Shown here in pieces: positions 24,460 to 36,286 of a stretch of DNA of 64,000 nucleotides; position 1 is the stretch's first letter; every line of letters begins with the position of its first letter. The translations under genes and the position numbers were made by a program. This DNA is from Owenia fusiformis (taxonomy: Eukaryota; Annelida; Polychaeta; Sabellida; Oweniidae): assembly GCA_903813345.2 (NCBI GenBank), contig CAIIXF020000008.1:27140822-27204821 (forward strand), read 5' to 3'. The notes under the pieces are model-generated. The model saw only the letters and a program-made list of their open reading frames with translations, made no database searches and was not told the DNA's origin.

Positions 24460-24858
24460 CAGGGTGAGCCAAAAAGGTAAACAAATGCTTATATCCAGTC
24501 AAGCAGCATGGGTTTAAAATCAAATTGGGCACAATCAAACCTTCTTCAATGTGTTTCCATTATACCAAGTTTGATTGGTTTATCTCCAATGGTCAAGATT
24601 AAATGGCCATTGTACAAAACATGCCATAATGCTGCTTTGGTGTCGTGTTTTGAGGCAAAGTTGAACATTGTTTCGGCATGTGGATCATGTTTTGTAAATG
24701 GCCATGAAATTGTGACAATTAGAGATAAATCAACGAAACTTTATATATTAAAGAACATTGAACACGGTTTGACTGTACTAAATATGACTTTAAACCCATG
24801 CTGAATGACTGAGTTACTAGCATATATTTGCTTGGGTTACACTTTTTGGCCCACCCTG
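24460..24858. mobile_element. 399-bp mariner-like palindromic MITE
   Basis: It starts CAGGGTGAGCCAAAAAGGTA and ends with the complement CACTTTTTGGCCCACCCTG, with TA on both sides. The two arms pair along almost the whole length. It sits 100 bp before the ankyrin start codon. The same insertion is present in copy 2 at 50237-51630, so it predates the duplication. Confidence 0.8.
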
Positions 24859-24958
24859 TAGTTTGACAGAATGTCGACTAGTGAACCACATTGGTACGCC
24901 TCTAGAGGAGACTGATATACAATGCAATTAGGACAATTAGGACAAATCTGATATAATC

Positions 24959-27900
24959 ATGGCTACAGACGATGAGAGACTGGAACAAGACATAAAAGAT
25001 GCGCTAAAGAGGGGCAATGAAACTGAATTGCAAAAACTTCTCCATAACTTATCAAATCAACGTCAGTGTCCAGAGGACATCATAGTATGGGCGTTTGGGA
25101 ACAATATCCAAGTGAGCAAAGAGACCATCCAGATATTAGTGGAATATGGAATGGATGTTAACGCCAGATACGACAGCAAAGAGTTTTTCTCAGATGATGA
25201 GAGAAAGACTGCATTAATATTTGCTGTAGAGAGGAATAGTGTGAAATGTTGTCGTGCTCTGATAGACCATGGTGCTGACGTTAATGCCAGTGACAGATAT
25301 GGGAAGACTGCATTTATGTATGCTGTAGAGAGGAATAATGTGGAATGTTGGCGTGCTCTGATAGACCATGGTGCTGACGTTAATGCCAGTGACAGATATG
25401 GGAAGACTGCATTTATGTATGCTGTAGAGAGGAATAATGTGGAATGTTGGCGTGCTCTGATAGACCATGGTGCTGACGTTAATGCCAGTGACAGATATGG
25501 GAAGACTGCATTTATGTATGCTGTAGAGAGGAATAATGTGGAATGTTGTCGTGCTCTGATAGACCATGGTTCTGACGTTAATGTCATTGACGGAAATGGG
25601 AAGACTGCATTGTTGTATGCTGTAGAGGAGAATAATGTGGAATGTTGTCGTGCTCTGATCGACCATGGTGCTGACGTTAATGCCAGTGGCAGATATGGGA
25701 TGACTGCATTGATATATGCTGTAGAGAGGAATAATGTGGAATGTTGTCGTGCTCTGATAGACCATGGTGCTGACGTTAATGCCAGTGGCAGATATGGGAT
25801 GACTGCATTGATATATGCTGTAGAGAGGAATAATGTGGAATGTTGTCGTGCTCTGATAGACCATGGTGCTGACGTTAATGTCATTGACGGAAATGGGAAG
25901 ACTGCATTGTTGTATGCTGTAGAGGAGAATAATGTGGAATGTTGTCGTGCTCTGATCGACCATGGTGCTGACGTTAATGTCATTGACAGATATGGGAAGA
26001 CTGCATTGATATATGCTGTAGAGAGGAATAATGTGGAATGTTGTCGTGCTCTGATAGACCATGGTGCTGACGTTAATGTCATTGACGGAAAAGGGAAGGC
26101 TGCATTGTTGTATGCTGTAGAGAAGAATAATGTGGAATGTTGTCGTGCTCTGATAGACCATGGTGCTGACGTTAATGCCAGTGGCAGATATGGGATGACT
26201 GCATTGATATATGCTGTAGAGAGGAATAATGTGGAATGTTGTCGTGCTCTGATAGACCATGGTGCTGACGTTAATGTCATTGACAGATATGGGAAGACTG
26301 CATTGATATATGCTGTAGAGAGGAATAATGTGGAATGTTGTCGTGCTCTGATAGACCATGGTGCTGACGTTAATGCCAGTGGCAGATATGGGATGACTGC
26401 ATTGATATATGCTGTAGAGAGGAATAATGTGGAATGTTGTCGTGCTCTGATAGACCATGGTGCTGACGTTAATGTCATTGACGGAAATGGGAAGACTGCA
26501 TTGTTGTATGCTGTAGAGGAGAATAATGTGGAATGTTGTCGTGCTCTGATCGACCATGGTGCTGACGTTAATGTCATTGACAGATATGGGAAGACTGCAT
26601 TGATATATGCTGTAAAGAGGAATAATGTGGAATGTTGTCGTGCTCTGATAGACCATGGTGCTGACGTTAATGTCATTGACGGAAATGGGAAGGCTGAATT
26701 GTTGTATGCTGTAGAGGAGAATAATGTGGAATGTTGTCGTGCTCTGATAGACCATGGTGCTGACGTTAATGCCAGTGGCAGATATGGGATGACTGCATTG
26801 ATATATGCTGTAGAGAGGAATAATGTGGAATGTTGTCGTGCTCTGATAGACCATGGTGCTGACGTTAATGTCATTGACGGAAATGGGAAGACTGCATTGT
26901 TGTATGCTGTAGAGGAGAATAATGTGGAATGTTGTCGTGCTCTGATAGACCATGGTGCTGACGTTAATGCCAGTGGCAGATATGGGATGACTGCATTGAT
27001 ATATGCTGTAGAGAGGAATAATGTGGAATGTTGTCGTGCTCTGATAGACCATGGTACTGACGTTAATGCCAGAGACGACGGGTGGAAGACTGCATTGATG
27101 TATGCTGTAGAGAAGAATAATGTGGAATGTTGTCGTGCTCTGATAGACCATGGTGCTGACGTTAATGCCAGTGGCGACGATGAGAAGACTCCATTGATGT
27201 ATACTGTAGAGAGGAATAGTGTGGAATGTTGTCGTGCTCTGATAGACCATGGTGCTGACGTTAATGCCAGTGACGACGATGGGAAGAGTGCATTGATGTA
27301 TGCTGTAGAGAATATTGATGATGTGGAATGCTGTCGTGCTCTGATAGACCATGGTGCTGACGTTAATGCCAGTGGCGGATATGGGATGACTGCATTGATG
27401 TATGCTGTAGAGAAGAATAATGTGGAATGTTGTCGTGCTCTGATAGACCATGGTGCTGACGTTAATGCCAGTGGCAGATATGGGATGACTGCATTGATAT
27501 ATGCTGTAAAGAGGAATAATGTGGAATGTTGTCGTGCTCTGATAGACCATGGTGCTGACGTTAATGCCAGTGACCACGATGGGAAGAGTGCAGTGATATA
27601 TGCTGTAGAGAATATTGATAATGTGGAATGCTGTCGTGCTCTGATAGACCATGGTGCTGACGTTAATGTCATTGACGGATATAGGAAGACTGCATTGATA
27701 TATGCTGTAGAGAAGAATAATGTGGAATGTTGTCGTGCTATGATAGACCATGGTGCTGACGTTAATGCCAGTGACGACGATGGGAAGAGTGCATTGATAT
27801 ATGCTGTAGAGGAGAATAATGTGGAATGTTGGCGTGCTCTGATAGACCATGGTGCTGACGTTAATGTCAGAAACGACGTTCGGAAGACTGCATTGATATA

Positions 27901-29783
27901 TGCTGTAGAGAAGAATAATGTGGAATGTTGTCGTGCTCTGATAGACCATGGTGCTGACGTTAATGCCAGTGACAAGAATGAGAAGACGACATTAATGTAT
28001 GCTGTTGAGCTGAATGATGTAGAATGTTGTCGTGCTCTGATAGACCATGGTGCTGACGTTAATGCCAGAGACTACTTTGGGAAGACTGCATTGACATATG
28101 CTGTAGAGAAGAATAATGTGGAATGTTGGCGTGCTCTGATAGACCATGGTGCTGACGTTAATGCCAGTGACGACGATGGGAAGAGTGCATTGATGTATGC
28201 TGTAGAGAATATTGATGATGTGGAATGCTGTCGTGCTCTGATAGACCATGGAGTTGACGTTAATGCCAGTGGCGGATATGGGAAGACTGCATTGATGTAT
28301 GCTGTAGAGAAGAATAATGTGGAATGTTGTCGTGCTCTGATAGACCATGGTGCTGACGTTAATGCCAGTGGCGGATATGGGAAGACTGCATTGATGTATG
28401 CTGTAGAGAAGAATAATGTGGAATGTTGTCGTGCTCTTATAGACCATGGTGCTGACGTTAATGCCAGTGGCGGATATGGGAAGACTTCATTGATGTATGA
28501 TGTAGAGGAGAATAATGTGGAATGTTGTCGTGCTCTGATAGACCATGGTGCTGACGTTAATGCCAGTGGCAGATATGGGATGACTGCATTGATATATGCT
28601 GTAGAGGAGAATAATGTGGAATGTTGTCGTGCTCTGATAGACCATGGTGCTGATGTTAATGCCAGTGACCTCGATGGGAAGACTGCATTGATATATGCTG
28701 TAGAGAAGAATAATGTGGAATGTTGTCGTGCTCTGATAGACCATGGTGCTGACGTTAATGCCAGTGGCGGATATGGGATGACTGCATTGAAGTATGCTGT
28801 AGAGAGGAATAGTGTGGAATGTTGTCGTGCTCTGATAGACCATGGTGCTGACGTTAATGCCAGTGACCACGATGGGAAGAGTGCATTGATATATGCTGTA
28901 GAGAATATTGATAATGTGGAATGTTGTCGTGCTCTGATAGACCATGGTGCTGACGTTAATGCCAGTGGCGGATATGGGATGACTGCATTGATGTATGCTG
29001 TAGAGAGGAATAGTGTGAAATGTTGTCGTGCTCTGATAGACCATGGTGCTGACGTTAATGCCAGTGACCGCGATGGGAAGAGTGCATTGATGTATGCTGT
29101 AGGGAGGAATAGTGTTGAATGTTGGCGTGCTCTGATAGACCATGGTGCTGACGTTAATGCCAGTGACCACTATGGGAAGGCTGCATTGATGTATGCTGTA
29201 GAGAATATTGATAATGTGGAATGCTGTCGTGCTCTGATAGACCATGGTGCTGGCGTTGATGCCACTTGTAAAAATGGGAAGACTGTATTGATGATTGCTG
29301 TGGAGAAAAAGCATATGGATTGTTTCCATGCACTTGTAGATCATGGTGCCGATGTAAACGCTACTGATGTAGAGGGAAAGACAGTATTGTCTCTAATAAG
29401 TGGTTTCGCCAATAGAGATTGTATTGAAATATATTGCATTCTAAAATTAAATGATGCAAAGGATAATAATTTTGAAAGACTGATGTCACTGAACAAAAAC
29501 GCATCGACCGACCAGCAAAACGTCGCAAGTCAACAATTAGATGAATCGAACAGCAGGTCAAAACTTTCTTTAAAACATCGAGCAAGGCATTCGATACATC
29601 TCACTCGAATAACAAGTAAAAGCGGTTACAAACACATAATCAAAGATTTGATCGACAATGGGCATTTACCATATTCGATGAACTCATTCATGCTGTTTGA
29701 AGATGACATTAGAGAGATGATGGAAGTTCTGACTGAACTCCATGGCCGACATGCAGAGGCAACCGAAGCTAAAGCTGTGTTAG
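24959..29783 (+). CDS. Ankyrin-array gene 1, exon 1: about 42 ankyrin repeats plus SOCS-box-like tail
   Basis: The ATG at 24959 (ATCATGG context) opens 1,608 codons. Residues 1-95 form a divergent cap with two or three ankyrin-like units. Then come about 42 repeats of 33 residues with the framework RALIDHGADVN, KTALIYAVE, NNVECC. A few units (ENIDDVECC, ENIDNVECC) are one residue longer. The tail (about 1485-1605) has a stretch like a SOCS box: SLKHRARHSIHL, then LPYSMNSFMLFED, with Ala where the BC-box Cys usually sits. ASB-type SOCS proteins recruit Elongin B/C and Cullin-5, so a substrate-receptor role is possible. There is no signal peptide or membrane span, so it is probably cytosolic. 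TTAG|GTATGT at 29783/29784 is a strong donor leaving one base, which joins the exon at 30483 in frame. If unspliced, the frame ends ten residues later at 29815. Confidence 0.85.
25245..29345 (+). repeat. Homogenised 99-bp tandem array (ankyrin units)
   Basis: About 42 direct repeats of 99 bp (some 102 bp) are nearly identical in the framework. They differ mainly in the short segment encoding the ankyrin beta-turn (variants ASDRYG, VIDGNG, ASGRYG, ASDDDG, ASGGYG). Variants recur in blocks and alternate, for example a two-unit pattern of VIDGNG and ASGRYG. This shows recent unequal exchange or conversion. Open frames of hundreds of codons on the opposite strand are by-products of the repetition. 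Confidence 0.9.
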
Positions 29784-30482
29784 GTATGTACAGGAACTTG
29801 ATATTCATTAAATAATGACATTACCGGTCTTTCGTTTTGTTTAATTCCTGATAAAACAAGGGTTACCATAGGAACCTGATAAAATGCAAATTGACTGACA
29901 TTTTGCTTCTGCATTGTCACAGTATGGCATCACACGAGTAAATTACAGAAGTGCTATTCCGTAATACACACGTTATGCCTTTTAATTGGACTATACGATG
30001 CAATTATTTTGGCATGACAAAATACGTATCTCGTATATCTCGTATATCAAATGCAATATCAATAGCCTGAAAAAATATTTGGATGTACTACATTTCAAAG
30101 ATATTAGTGTTTTCCACTATTAGAAATAATTTCTTATTTTGTGTTTGCAACAAGTAAAATGAATTGTATAGTAGTCCACTAATTCTACTGTATTAATAAA
30201 GTTAATAAGGGAGGAATATTGAGTCCATTTTCCTTGTGGCTGGTTTATTTATGTTCTCAGATTTTTCGTTTTGTTATAATGATTTTGTAATTCTTTTTAT
30301 TGGCACATGTGCATGTACATATTACTATTATAATTAATATAATATAATATGATATAATATAATAAGACAGAATATATAGCCTGCTAATTTTCCCGTTGAT
30401 TGTCATACAAATACTTCGCTAGGTATGTAATACAATATGATATAATGTATAATATAATATCAGTATTACATTTTTCGATTAG
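29784..30482 (+). other. Intron 1 of ankyrin gene 1, with a retained-intron stop
   Basis: The GT at 29784 and AG at 30481-30482 (ACATTTTTCGATTAG; an alternative AG three bases later keeps the frame) define a 699-bp phase-1 intron. Reading into it gives ten codons then TAA at 29813-29815. The sequence is conserved in copy 2 (54011-54229 and 63263-63582), where large elements have inserted. It ends in an AT dinucleotide-rich stretch. Confidence 0.65.
30195..30200 (+). terminator. Intronic poly(A) signal AATAAA
   Basis: AATAAA lies 380 bp after the retained-intron stop and is followed by T/G-rich sequence (TTTTCCTTGTGGCTGG). It is preserved in copy 2 at 63372-63377. It could end a shorter transcript encoding only the ankyrin and SOCS-like parts. 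Confidence 0.45.
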
Positions 30483-30786
30483 TAGAAGAACGACAGTACG
30501 AAAAGGAAGTTCAACTGGCCAAAAAGTTCCGAGGAAGATCAATAGAGGAACATTTTCTTTCTGAGGAACTACTACAAAGAGAAAAGGAACACGAAAAGAA
30601 AGTTCAACTGGCCGAAACTCTGCGAGAAAGATCAATAGAGGAACATATTCCTTCTGGGGAACTACTACCAAGAGAAAAGGAACACGAAAAGGAAGTTCAA
30701 CTGGCCGAAACTCGGCGAGAAAGATCACTAGAGGAACAAATTCCTTTTGAGGAACTACTACCAAGAGCAAAGAAACTACTTAGAAG
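30483..30786 (+). CDS. Ankyrin gene 1, exon 2: three coiled-coil repeats
   Basis: The exon encodes 100 codons plus two bases at each end. With the G from exon 1 the first codon is GTA. The product is a highly charged helix made of three near-identical units of about 31 residues with the signature EKEVQLAE, RERSIEEH, GELLPR, ending AKKLLR. The first unit is slightly diverged. This should be a coiled coil or extended helix linking the ankyrin/SOCS-like part to the peptidase-like part. The donor AG|GTATAA at 30786/30787 leaves two bases, which match the phase of the exon at 31101. The long open frame on the opposite strand has no such splice logic. Transcript evidence is not available here. Confidence 0.75.
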
Positions 30787-31100
30787 GTATAATATTAACC
30801 ACATCCAAATGACATAATCATACATTTTTCTCTTTTGACGATTATGAGTAAATGTCTATGTTTATTTAATAATTTACATCGTCGAATCATTCTGAGATAT
30901 TTGTACAATTTTCTTCAAAATAAATAATTTTCGATTGTGTGATAAACTGTTGCATAATTTTCCTCAATATCGTTAACCTATTGATATTAACTTTCATTTA
31001 GGCGTCTAACATGAATGAAGAAGCTGGTGTACATGTACGTATGTAATTATAGTACGCGAATGGATTAGACTGTCTTATATGATAGCATCGTTTATTCCAG

Positions 31101-32469
31101 GATCCCCGAAGTTAAATTCTATGGGATGCGAGAAGATGGTTTCTACACAATCCACGTAGTTGATGGGCAAATAGATAAAACAGAACGTTTTATCAAGAAG
31201 CATATACCTGGATATAGGTTCAATTTTGTACCCTGGAGAAGAGAAGAACGAATTCAGCTTTTAGGATGTACAGGGGCGCCTCTCCATATCAGGGAAAAAG
31301 ACGATCCCACATCGGAGTTCATAACCAAGCCATATGGAACTCTAGGTGGACTTGCCTCAAATGCAGTAAATGAAAATGTGTATGCGCTAACAGCTAGCCA
31401 TGTTGTTACAGCGAAAAGAAATCCCTTGCTAAAACAGGACTTTATAACTTGGTTGAAGGATGATCAATCTGATATACGTTCCATAGGAAGGGAAGTTCCA
31501 TACCAGATATCACTCAGACTTGATTGTGACGATTCCCTAGACAGTAGTGTTCTATCGGGTGATGACGACGACGACGATGTTAATGAAGTTTACGATGATG
31601 AAGAAGATCCTCAGAAACTACTAAGACTTGATCCTGACGATCCCCTAGACGTTGACGGTATTGGTCTTTCGGGTGAAGACGATGACGACGACAACGATGA
31701 TGTTTATGACGATGAAGATCCCCAGATACCACTTGATCCTGACGATCTCCGAGATAGTTTTTCTTTTTCGGTTCACGGTGTTGATGCTGATGACGAAGAC
31801 GAAGATCCCCAATATGACATTGCTTTGATCCAAATATATGATCAGCATCTAGACATAAAGCAACAATGTGAGCCTTGTTCTAAATGTTGCAGAAGTAAGC
31901 CAGGAAATAAGGAACTTTTTGATGCAAGATTGACAAAGTTGGGATCCATTCCTAGTGATACAAATGGCAAAATACTAAGTTTAGCATCTGGAGGTGAAAT
32001 TGAAATTGATGATAAATGGGCATGGTGTCCTAATTTGGTTGTTATTCGCTCCGAAACAGATGATACTACCTTCAGTGAACCAGGAGATAGTGGAACAATA
32101 GTGCAAATTCAGAGTGGTTCCGGATCCATCCAAAGAGGTCACAGCCCAATATGCTTCATGATATTTGCTGGTTGGGAAAAAGGGAGTAGTCGCAACATAT
32201 GGGGATGCCCGGTTTCTCTTGCGTTTAACTTGAATGATGCCTTGGATGAACTGAGGAAACAAATTGGAGATGAAAGTGGGTTTCAGTTGTCCTGCTGTAA
32301 ATCCACAAACGTAGAGGCAATTGTGCACCAAAATAATAATCTAACAAAGAACGTGAAAGAATATGGGAAAAGACCAAAATCGCTTGAGGGAATTGAGAAA
32401 TTTCTCGAAAAGACACTTAAGATATCCAATAGTTCTCTAACATCACAATCCCGGGATCACAATGAATGA
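31101..32469 (+). CDS. Ankyrin gene 1, exon 3: trypsin-fold (PA clan) serine peptidase-like domain
   Basis: The acceptor TTTATTCCAG at 31091-31100 and phase 2 join it to exon 2. The exon adds 455 codons to the TGA at 32467. The domain has the chymotrypsin-fold triad in order: His in TASHVV (31399-31401), Asp in YDIALIQI (31816-31818) and Ser in GDSG (32089-32091). Between His and Asp there is an acidic insertion of three degenerate tandem units (LDPDDPLD, DDDDDD). With no signal peptide or zymogen site it looks like an intracellular peptidase. A Cys-rich CxxCxxCC patch follows the Asp. The tail is charged. The assembled three-exon protein is about 2,165 residues. An independent gene starting at the internal ATG 31126 is the alternative, but the matching splice phases favour fusion. 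Confidence 0.8.
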
Positions 32470-32895
32470 AAAAAAATCCAACCAATACACGAGATTTATG
32501 AAACATGAACGTTTTTTGGAACTTTTCAATTCTGTTCTTGAATTATAGATATCCGACTTGCTTATGTACAGAACATAAAGAGGACACTTAAATCATTTAC
32601 CAAATCGGGACATTTTTCTGATTCGATTTAAACCATACTATTTCAAATAGATGTCAGGTAAATTCATATTTTATAATTTTAGTACCTCGTGAAGTAGTAG
32701 GTAGCCTTCATGTTTAATGCCCAGGCCATTTCCAATTAATTGACAATAATTGATACCCAAATCGGCTTGTAATACACAATTGGGGCCTGGTTGATGCGGC
32801 ATTGCCGTTTTCAGACGTGGACAATATTTTTGGATTGGTTTTACAGGTTTCATGTCATGGAGATAAGTGTCCCCTTCTATTAGACCCTGAGACCT

Positions 32896-33084
32896 CAGGC
32901 CCGTAGCCAGGGGGGGGGGTTCGCAGGGTTCGGGAAAATTCTTTCAAAATCATGCAGTTTTTCACCATTTTGAGCACTTCTCAAGTGATTTTAGCCATAT
33001 TTGGGCCAAAATTGTCAAATGTGAACCCCCCTGGAAATTTTTGAAAACTGAACCCCCCCTTGGCAAATCCTGGCTACGGGCCTG
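32896..33084. mobile_element. CAGGCCCGTAGCC-type MITE, best copy
   Basis: Inverted ends CAGGCCCGTAGCCAGG and CCTGGCTACGGGCCTG are perfect for 16 bp. The arms pair through poly-C/G and TTCTTTCAAAATC-like sequence. It defines the family with copies at 1579, 6544 and 11943. Confidence 0.8.
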
Positions 33085-34168
33085 GACCTGAACTATCAGT
33101 TATGGACATTTAACTGAAATGTCTTGTAATTAAGCCAATGGGACAAATGGGACATTTCACTTTAGGCATACTCATCCTACCAAACCACGGAAGGAGTGTC
33201 TATTGCATTTATGCTTTAAACTTGAGAATCATTACTTTATTCCCTAATATGTTTGCCATCAGGTTATGGCATTTTGTCATGGAAATGCTTTATTCCTGAT
33301 CTAATGTCATGCTTTTTAATTATAAGATTTTGTAGTTACCTGCTACCTATCTTCGTAATATTCTTTGGGGCGAGTCATCATCATGCTATGATTCGCGCCC
33401 AAATCAAAGGTACCTGTACATGGTAAAAGTAAATGCTTTAAACTCAATTTCTAAAATTCACAAATAGTTTGAGGCATATAAGAAACTTGAACTTAATGTA
33501 AAATTAAAAAGGGGAATATGACATTTTTTAGTTTGGTCACAAAATTACAAAACCAATGATTAATTGGAATACGTCTGAACAATAGCAAATTGTGTGTATT
33601 TTATACGTTCTTGGTCTGTTTAGAAATCTTAAAAAACATGTTTTCATTCCGCGAATCATTCATATGCTTGGAAATTATTCTTATTCTCAGAGGACATTAA
33701 AACGTCGGCTCCTAGAACATTAAAACGTCCACTCCTTTTTTAGGACCACAACAGTAAATGTGTTTGTATAAGCGATCTGATTAGGAAGTAAATGTTCATT
33801 GTCATTTGGCATACCGATCACTCTCTGCAAAAACACTCATTAGATTTACAAAAAAATCCACAGTCGAAATTAATTTCCTAGTCTTTTTTATTAATTTAAA
33901 AATAATGCTCGATATTACAGGAAATGGAAGGGATACAAATTAGTACATTTTGGTCTCATAATTCTATGTCATATCTATTTTATTAAAGGTCCAACAGTTC
34001 TGACTCTTCTGGATTATCCTACTATTTATAATGTAATCTGGTCAAGAATTAAAAAATGATGGCACGTTCTGCTAACAACTTAGAGATTTCTGGATCTTAA
34101 ATCTCCATCTTAATAATACATTTGATCACATATCTCATTTTTTTCAGAAGACAAAATTAGGATCGCAA

Positions 34169-34368
34169 GAGAAATACTATCATGCCATTTGAAATACTGT
34201 CATGCTGTTTAAAATACTGTCATGCTATTTGAAATACTGTCATGCTTTTGAAATACTGTCATGCTATCATGCTTTTTGAAATACTATCATGCTATTTGAA
34301 ATACTATCATGCTTTTTGAAATAATGTCATGCTTTTGAAATACTGTCATGCTTTTTGAAAACATTGAC
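34169..34368. repeat. Tandem array of a roughly 20-bp unit
   Basis: About ten units of GAAATACTGTCATGCTTTTT and variants with 1-2 base changes and small length differences. It is non-coding. Confidence 0.8.
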
Positions 34369-34544
34369 ACTCTCTGTCCATTTTGATTCCTAAATGATCA
34401 CAAGCACAATTCTAAAAGTGCAAAGATATAAATGTAAATGTTTTCAAAAATCATAATGAATTATGTGATATGAATCCCAGCCTAAGCAAATAAAACACTT
34501 GTCATTGATGATGTATTGTTCTTCATTGATAGTTCCGAATGACT

Positions 34545-34680
34545 CTACGGCTGGTGTACGGCGGCCGTAGCTTCAAAAAATCGATATAGAAAATATACAT
34601 AGTACTGCTTATCCCTGTAAATTTTATGCTGCATATCTCTCGATTTTGGGAAGCTACGGCTGTTTTACGGTTGCCGTAGA
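34545..34680. mobile_element. Palindromic element (CTACGGC ends)
   Basis: Left CTACGGCTGGTGTACGGCGG and right GCTACGGCTGTTTTACGGTT then GCCGTAG are inverted copies, about 30 bp each, around an AT-rich loop. It is MITE-like and unassigned. Confidence 0.5.
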
Positions 34681-36286
34681 TTAAAAGTGACTAAGGCATG
34701 CTTCCTCGTCCTGTAATTGCATAAGTTAAACTAGGAACTAAAATGGTCTTAATACAAGTATCGCATTATTCATATACGAACGAATTGAGTAACTTCATTA
34801 TAAGTGACACAAAGTGTAGGGCCTTGACTAATTGAGTAACCCAAATGAGTAACTTAAATAAACAAGTAGATCAATGATTCAGATGAGTGATGGAAATTAA
34901 CTCAAATTAGTAAAATGTGCGTACCAATATTGAGTAAATTTAATAACTCGAATGAGTAAATGAATGATTCCTCACATGTATTTGAGTGATTCAAATAAGT
35001 AAATTGAGTAACTAGGCCTAAATGAGTGGCCCCTACGCCTGAGTGACTTGGATGAGTCAATGGGTTACTTATCAAGAAAATGGGCCTTAAATTTTCAAAT
35101 TTTGGACCCAATTTTTTGTTTTAGGGGCTCAAAACGTGTTTTTTTCAGATTTGCCCCCCCTTGTATTTATGTTTATTCTCTCCATACAAATATGTAATAA
35201 GTTACATAAATTAATGAAAACATTTGTAACATACAGCTACAATAATAAAAAAGAAAATGTTTATGTACAACTGATCCTTGTTATTGACGGACGTCAGGCT
35301 ACACGCGTTGACACCGTCAGTTTACAACGTGCATGATTGTTACATTTTAACAATTTTTTTCACAACCTAAACGTGAACGGAAAATATTGAGCGATGCTTT
35401 TGTATGGGCGATTGGTCAAACGTATAGGTTGGCGTTTCGATTTCATAGCTTAAACTCCCTAGCTAATGACTTTAAGACACTATCCGGCTTGCCACAAATG
35501 TCCTAATTATCGTTTAAAAGGAGGACATCCTTTTAAAGTTTTCTCATTTTTATCATACCAAACCAACTATGTCCCGGCCTGACGTGCCAGTCAGAGGGCC
35601 GGTCTCATCTAAGACCTAGTTCACAATTTGATAAGGAAAATAACCCAGTTTAAGAACATACAGATTGTGAGCAAGTTTGAGTCAATTAACAGCAAGAGTG
35701 GCAAATTGAGGTGCAGCGGCATATGAAGACAGCAAATCCTTTTGTTGCATAATCACCACCTTATAACAACACGTCAAAGTGGAAATTGGGGGTCCAGGTT
35801 CAGTCATATTTAACGCCAGGACACTCCCCCCGGACATCCCCTCCACACATAGACGTCCCCCTACACGTCAGTGCAATTTTACGACATGATACACTTTATA
35901 TAGAACCTTTTTTCCAATCAATGTCTGAGTATCAGGGAGGTGCAATCAATGTCTGAGTATCAGGGAGGTGGGGGGGGGGGGGCGTAAGCGAAGCCTCATC
36001 TAACAACCTCATCGTGCATGCTGATGGATTTCTGACAATGAAGAGTAATAGGTGATAGTTTCATTGACATCTATACTAAATAGTTATATATATAACTTTT
36101 ATTGACATATTGTATCATAACATGATTACATTAGTCATAAACTACTCACTAAAACTACTATCTACTACTAAACTACTTACTAAAACTACATCTTTATAAA
36201 AATATACATGATTTGATATGTTTACAGAAAGCATACAAGAAAGGCAAAATAATTTTAAGTGTGATGCACAAATTTTGCTGATTATT

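Larger units (their letters stand above)
17776..34778. repeat. Tandem segmental duplication, copy 1
   Basis: From the GAACGAATTGAGTAAC junction onward, this segment matches the segment beginning at 34779 in order and orientation. Matching blocks are the GAGTAAC-rich block, the 18.2-kb GACGGACGTCAGG block, 21.7-22.5 kb, 22.6-22.7 kb, 23.7-24.9 kb, the ankyrin gene and 29.8-30.4 kb. Copy 1 ends exactly where copy 2 begins, as in a direct tandem duplication. Copy 1 carries its own later insertion (18668-21722). Confidence 0.75.
32470..34778. other. Region downstream of ankyrin gene 1, end of copy 1
   Basis: No coding sequence supported. It contains one MITE (32896-33084), a 20-bp tandem array (34169-34368) and a palindromic element (34545-34680), and ends at the junction with copy 2. 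Confidence 0.5.

Noticed and set aside
25063..29344. Very long open frames on the minus strand opposite the ankyrin array
   Set aside because: They are a mirror of the homogenised 99-bp repeats (a framework lacking stops in two antisense frames) and have no start or splice context or recognisable domain.
25245..29345. Regular direct repeats resembling a CRISPR array
   Set aside because: The 99-bp units are coding ankyrin repeats in a eukaryotic gene, with no unique spacers and no cas genes.
30384..30770. Minus-strand open frame rich in VVPQKE and FRPVEL
   Set aside because: It is the complement of the coiled-coil exon, whose plus-strand frame fits splice phases on both sides.
31645..32416. 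Several minus-strand frames under the peptidase exon
   Set aside because: Short shadows of a strong plus-strand coding frame with a conserved catalytic triad.
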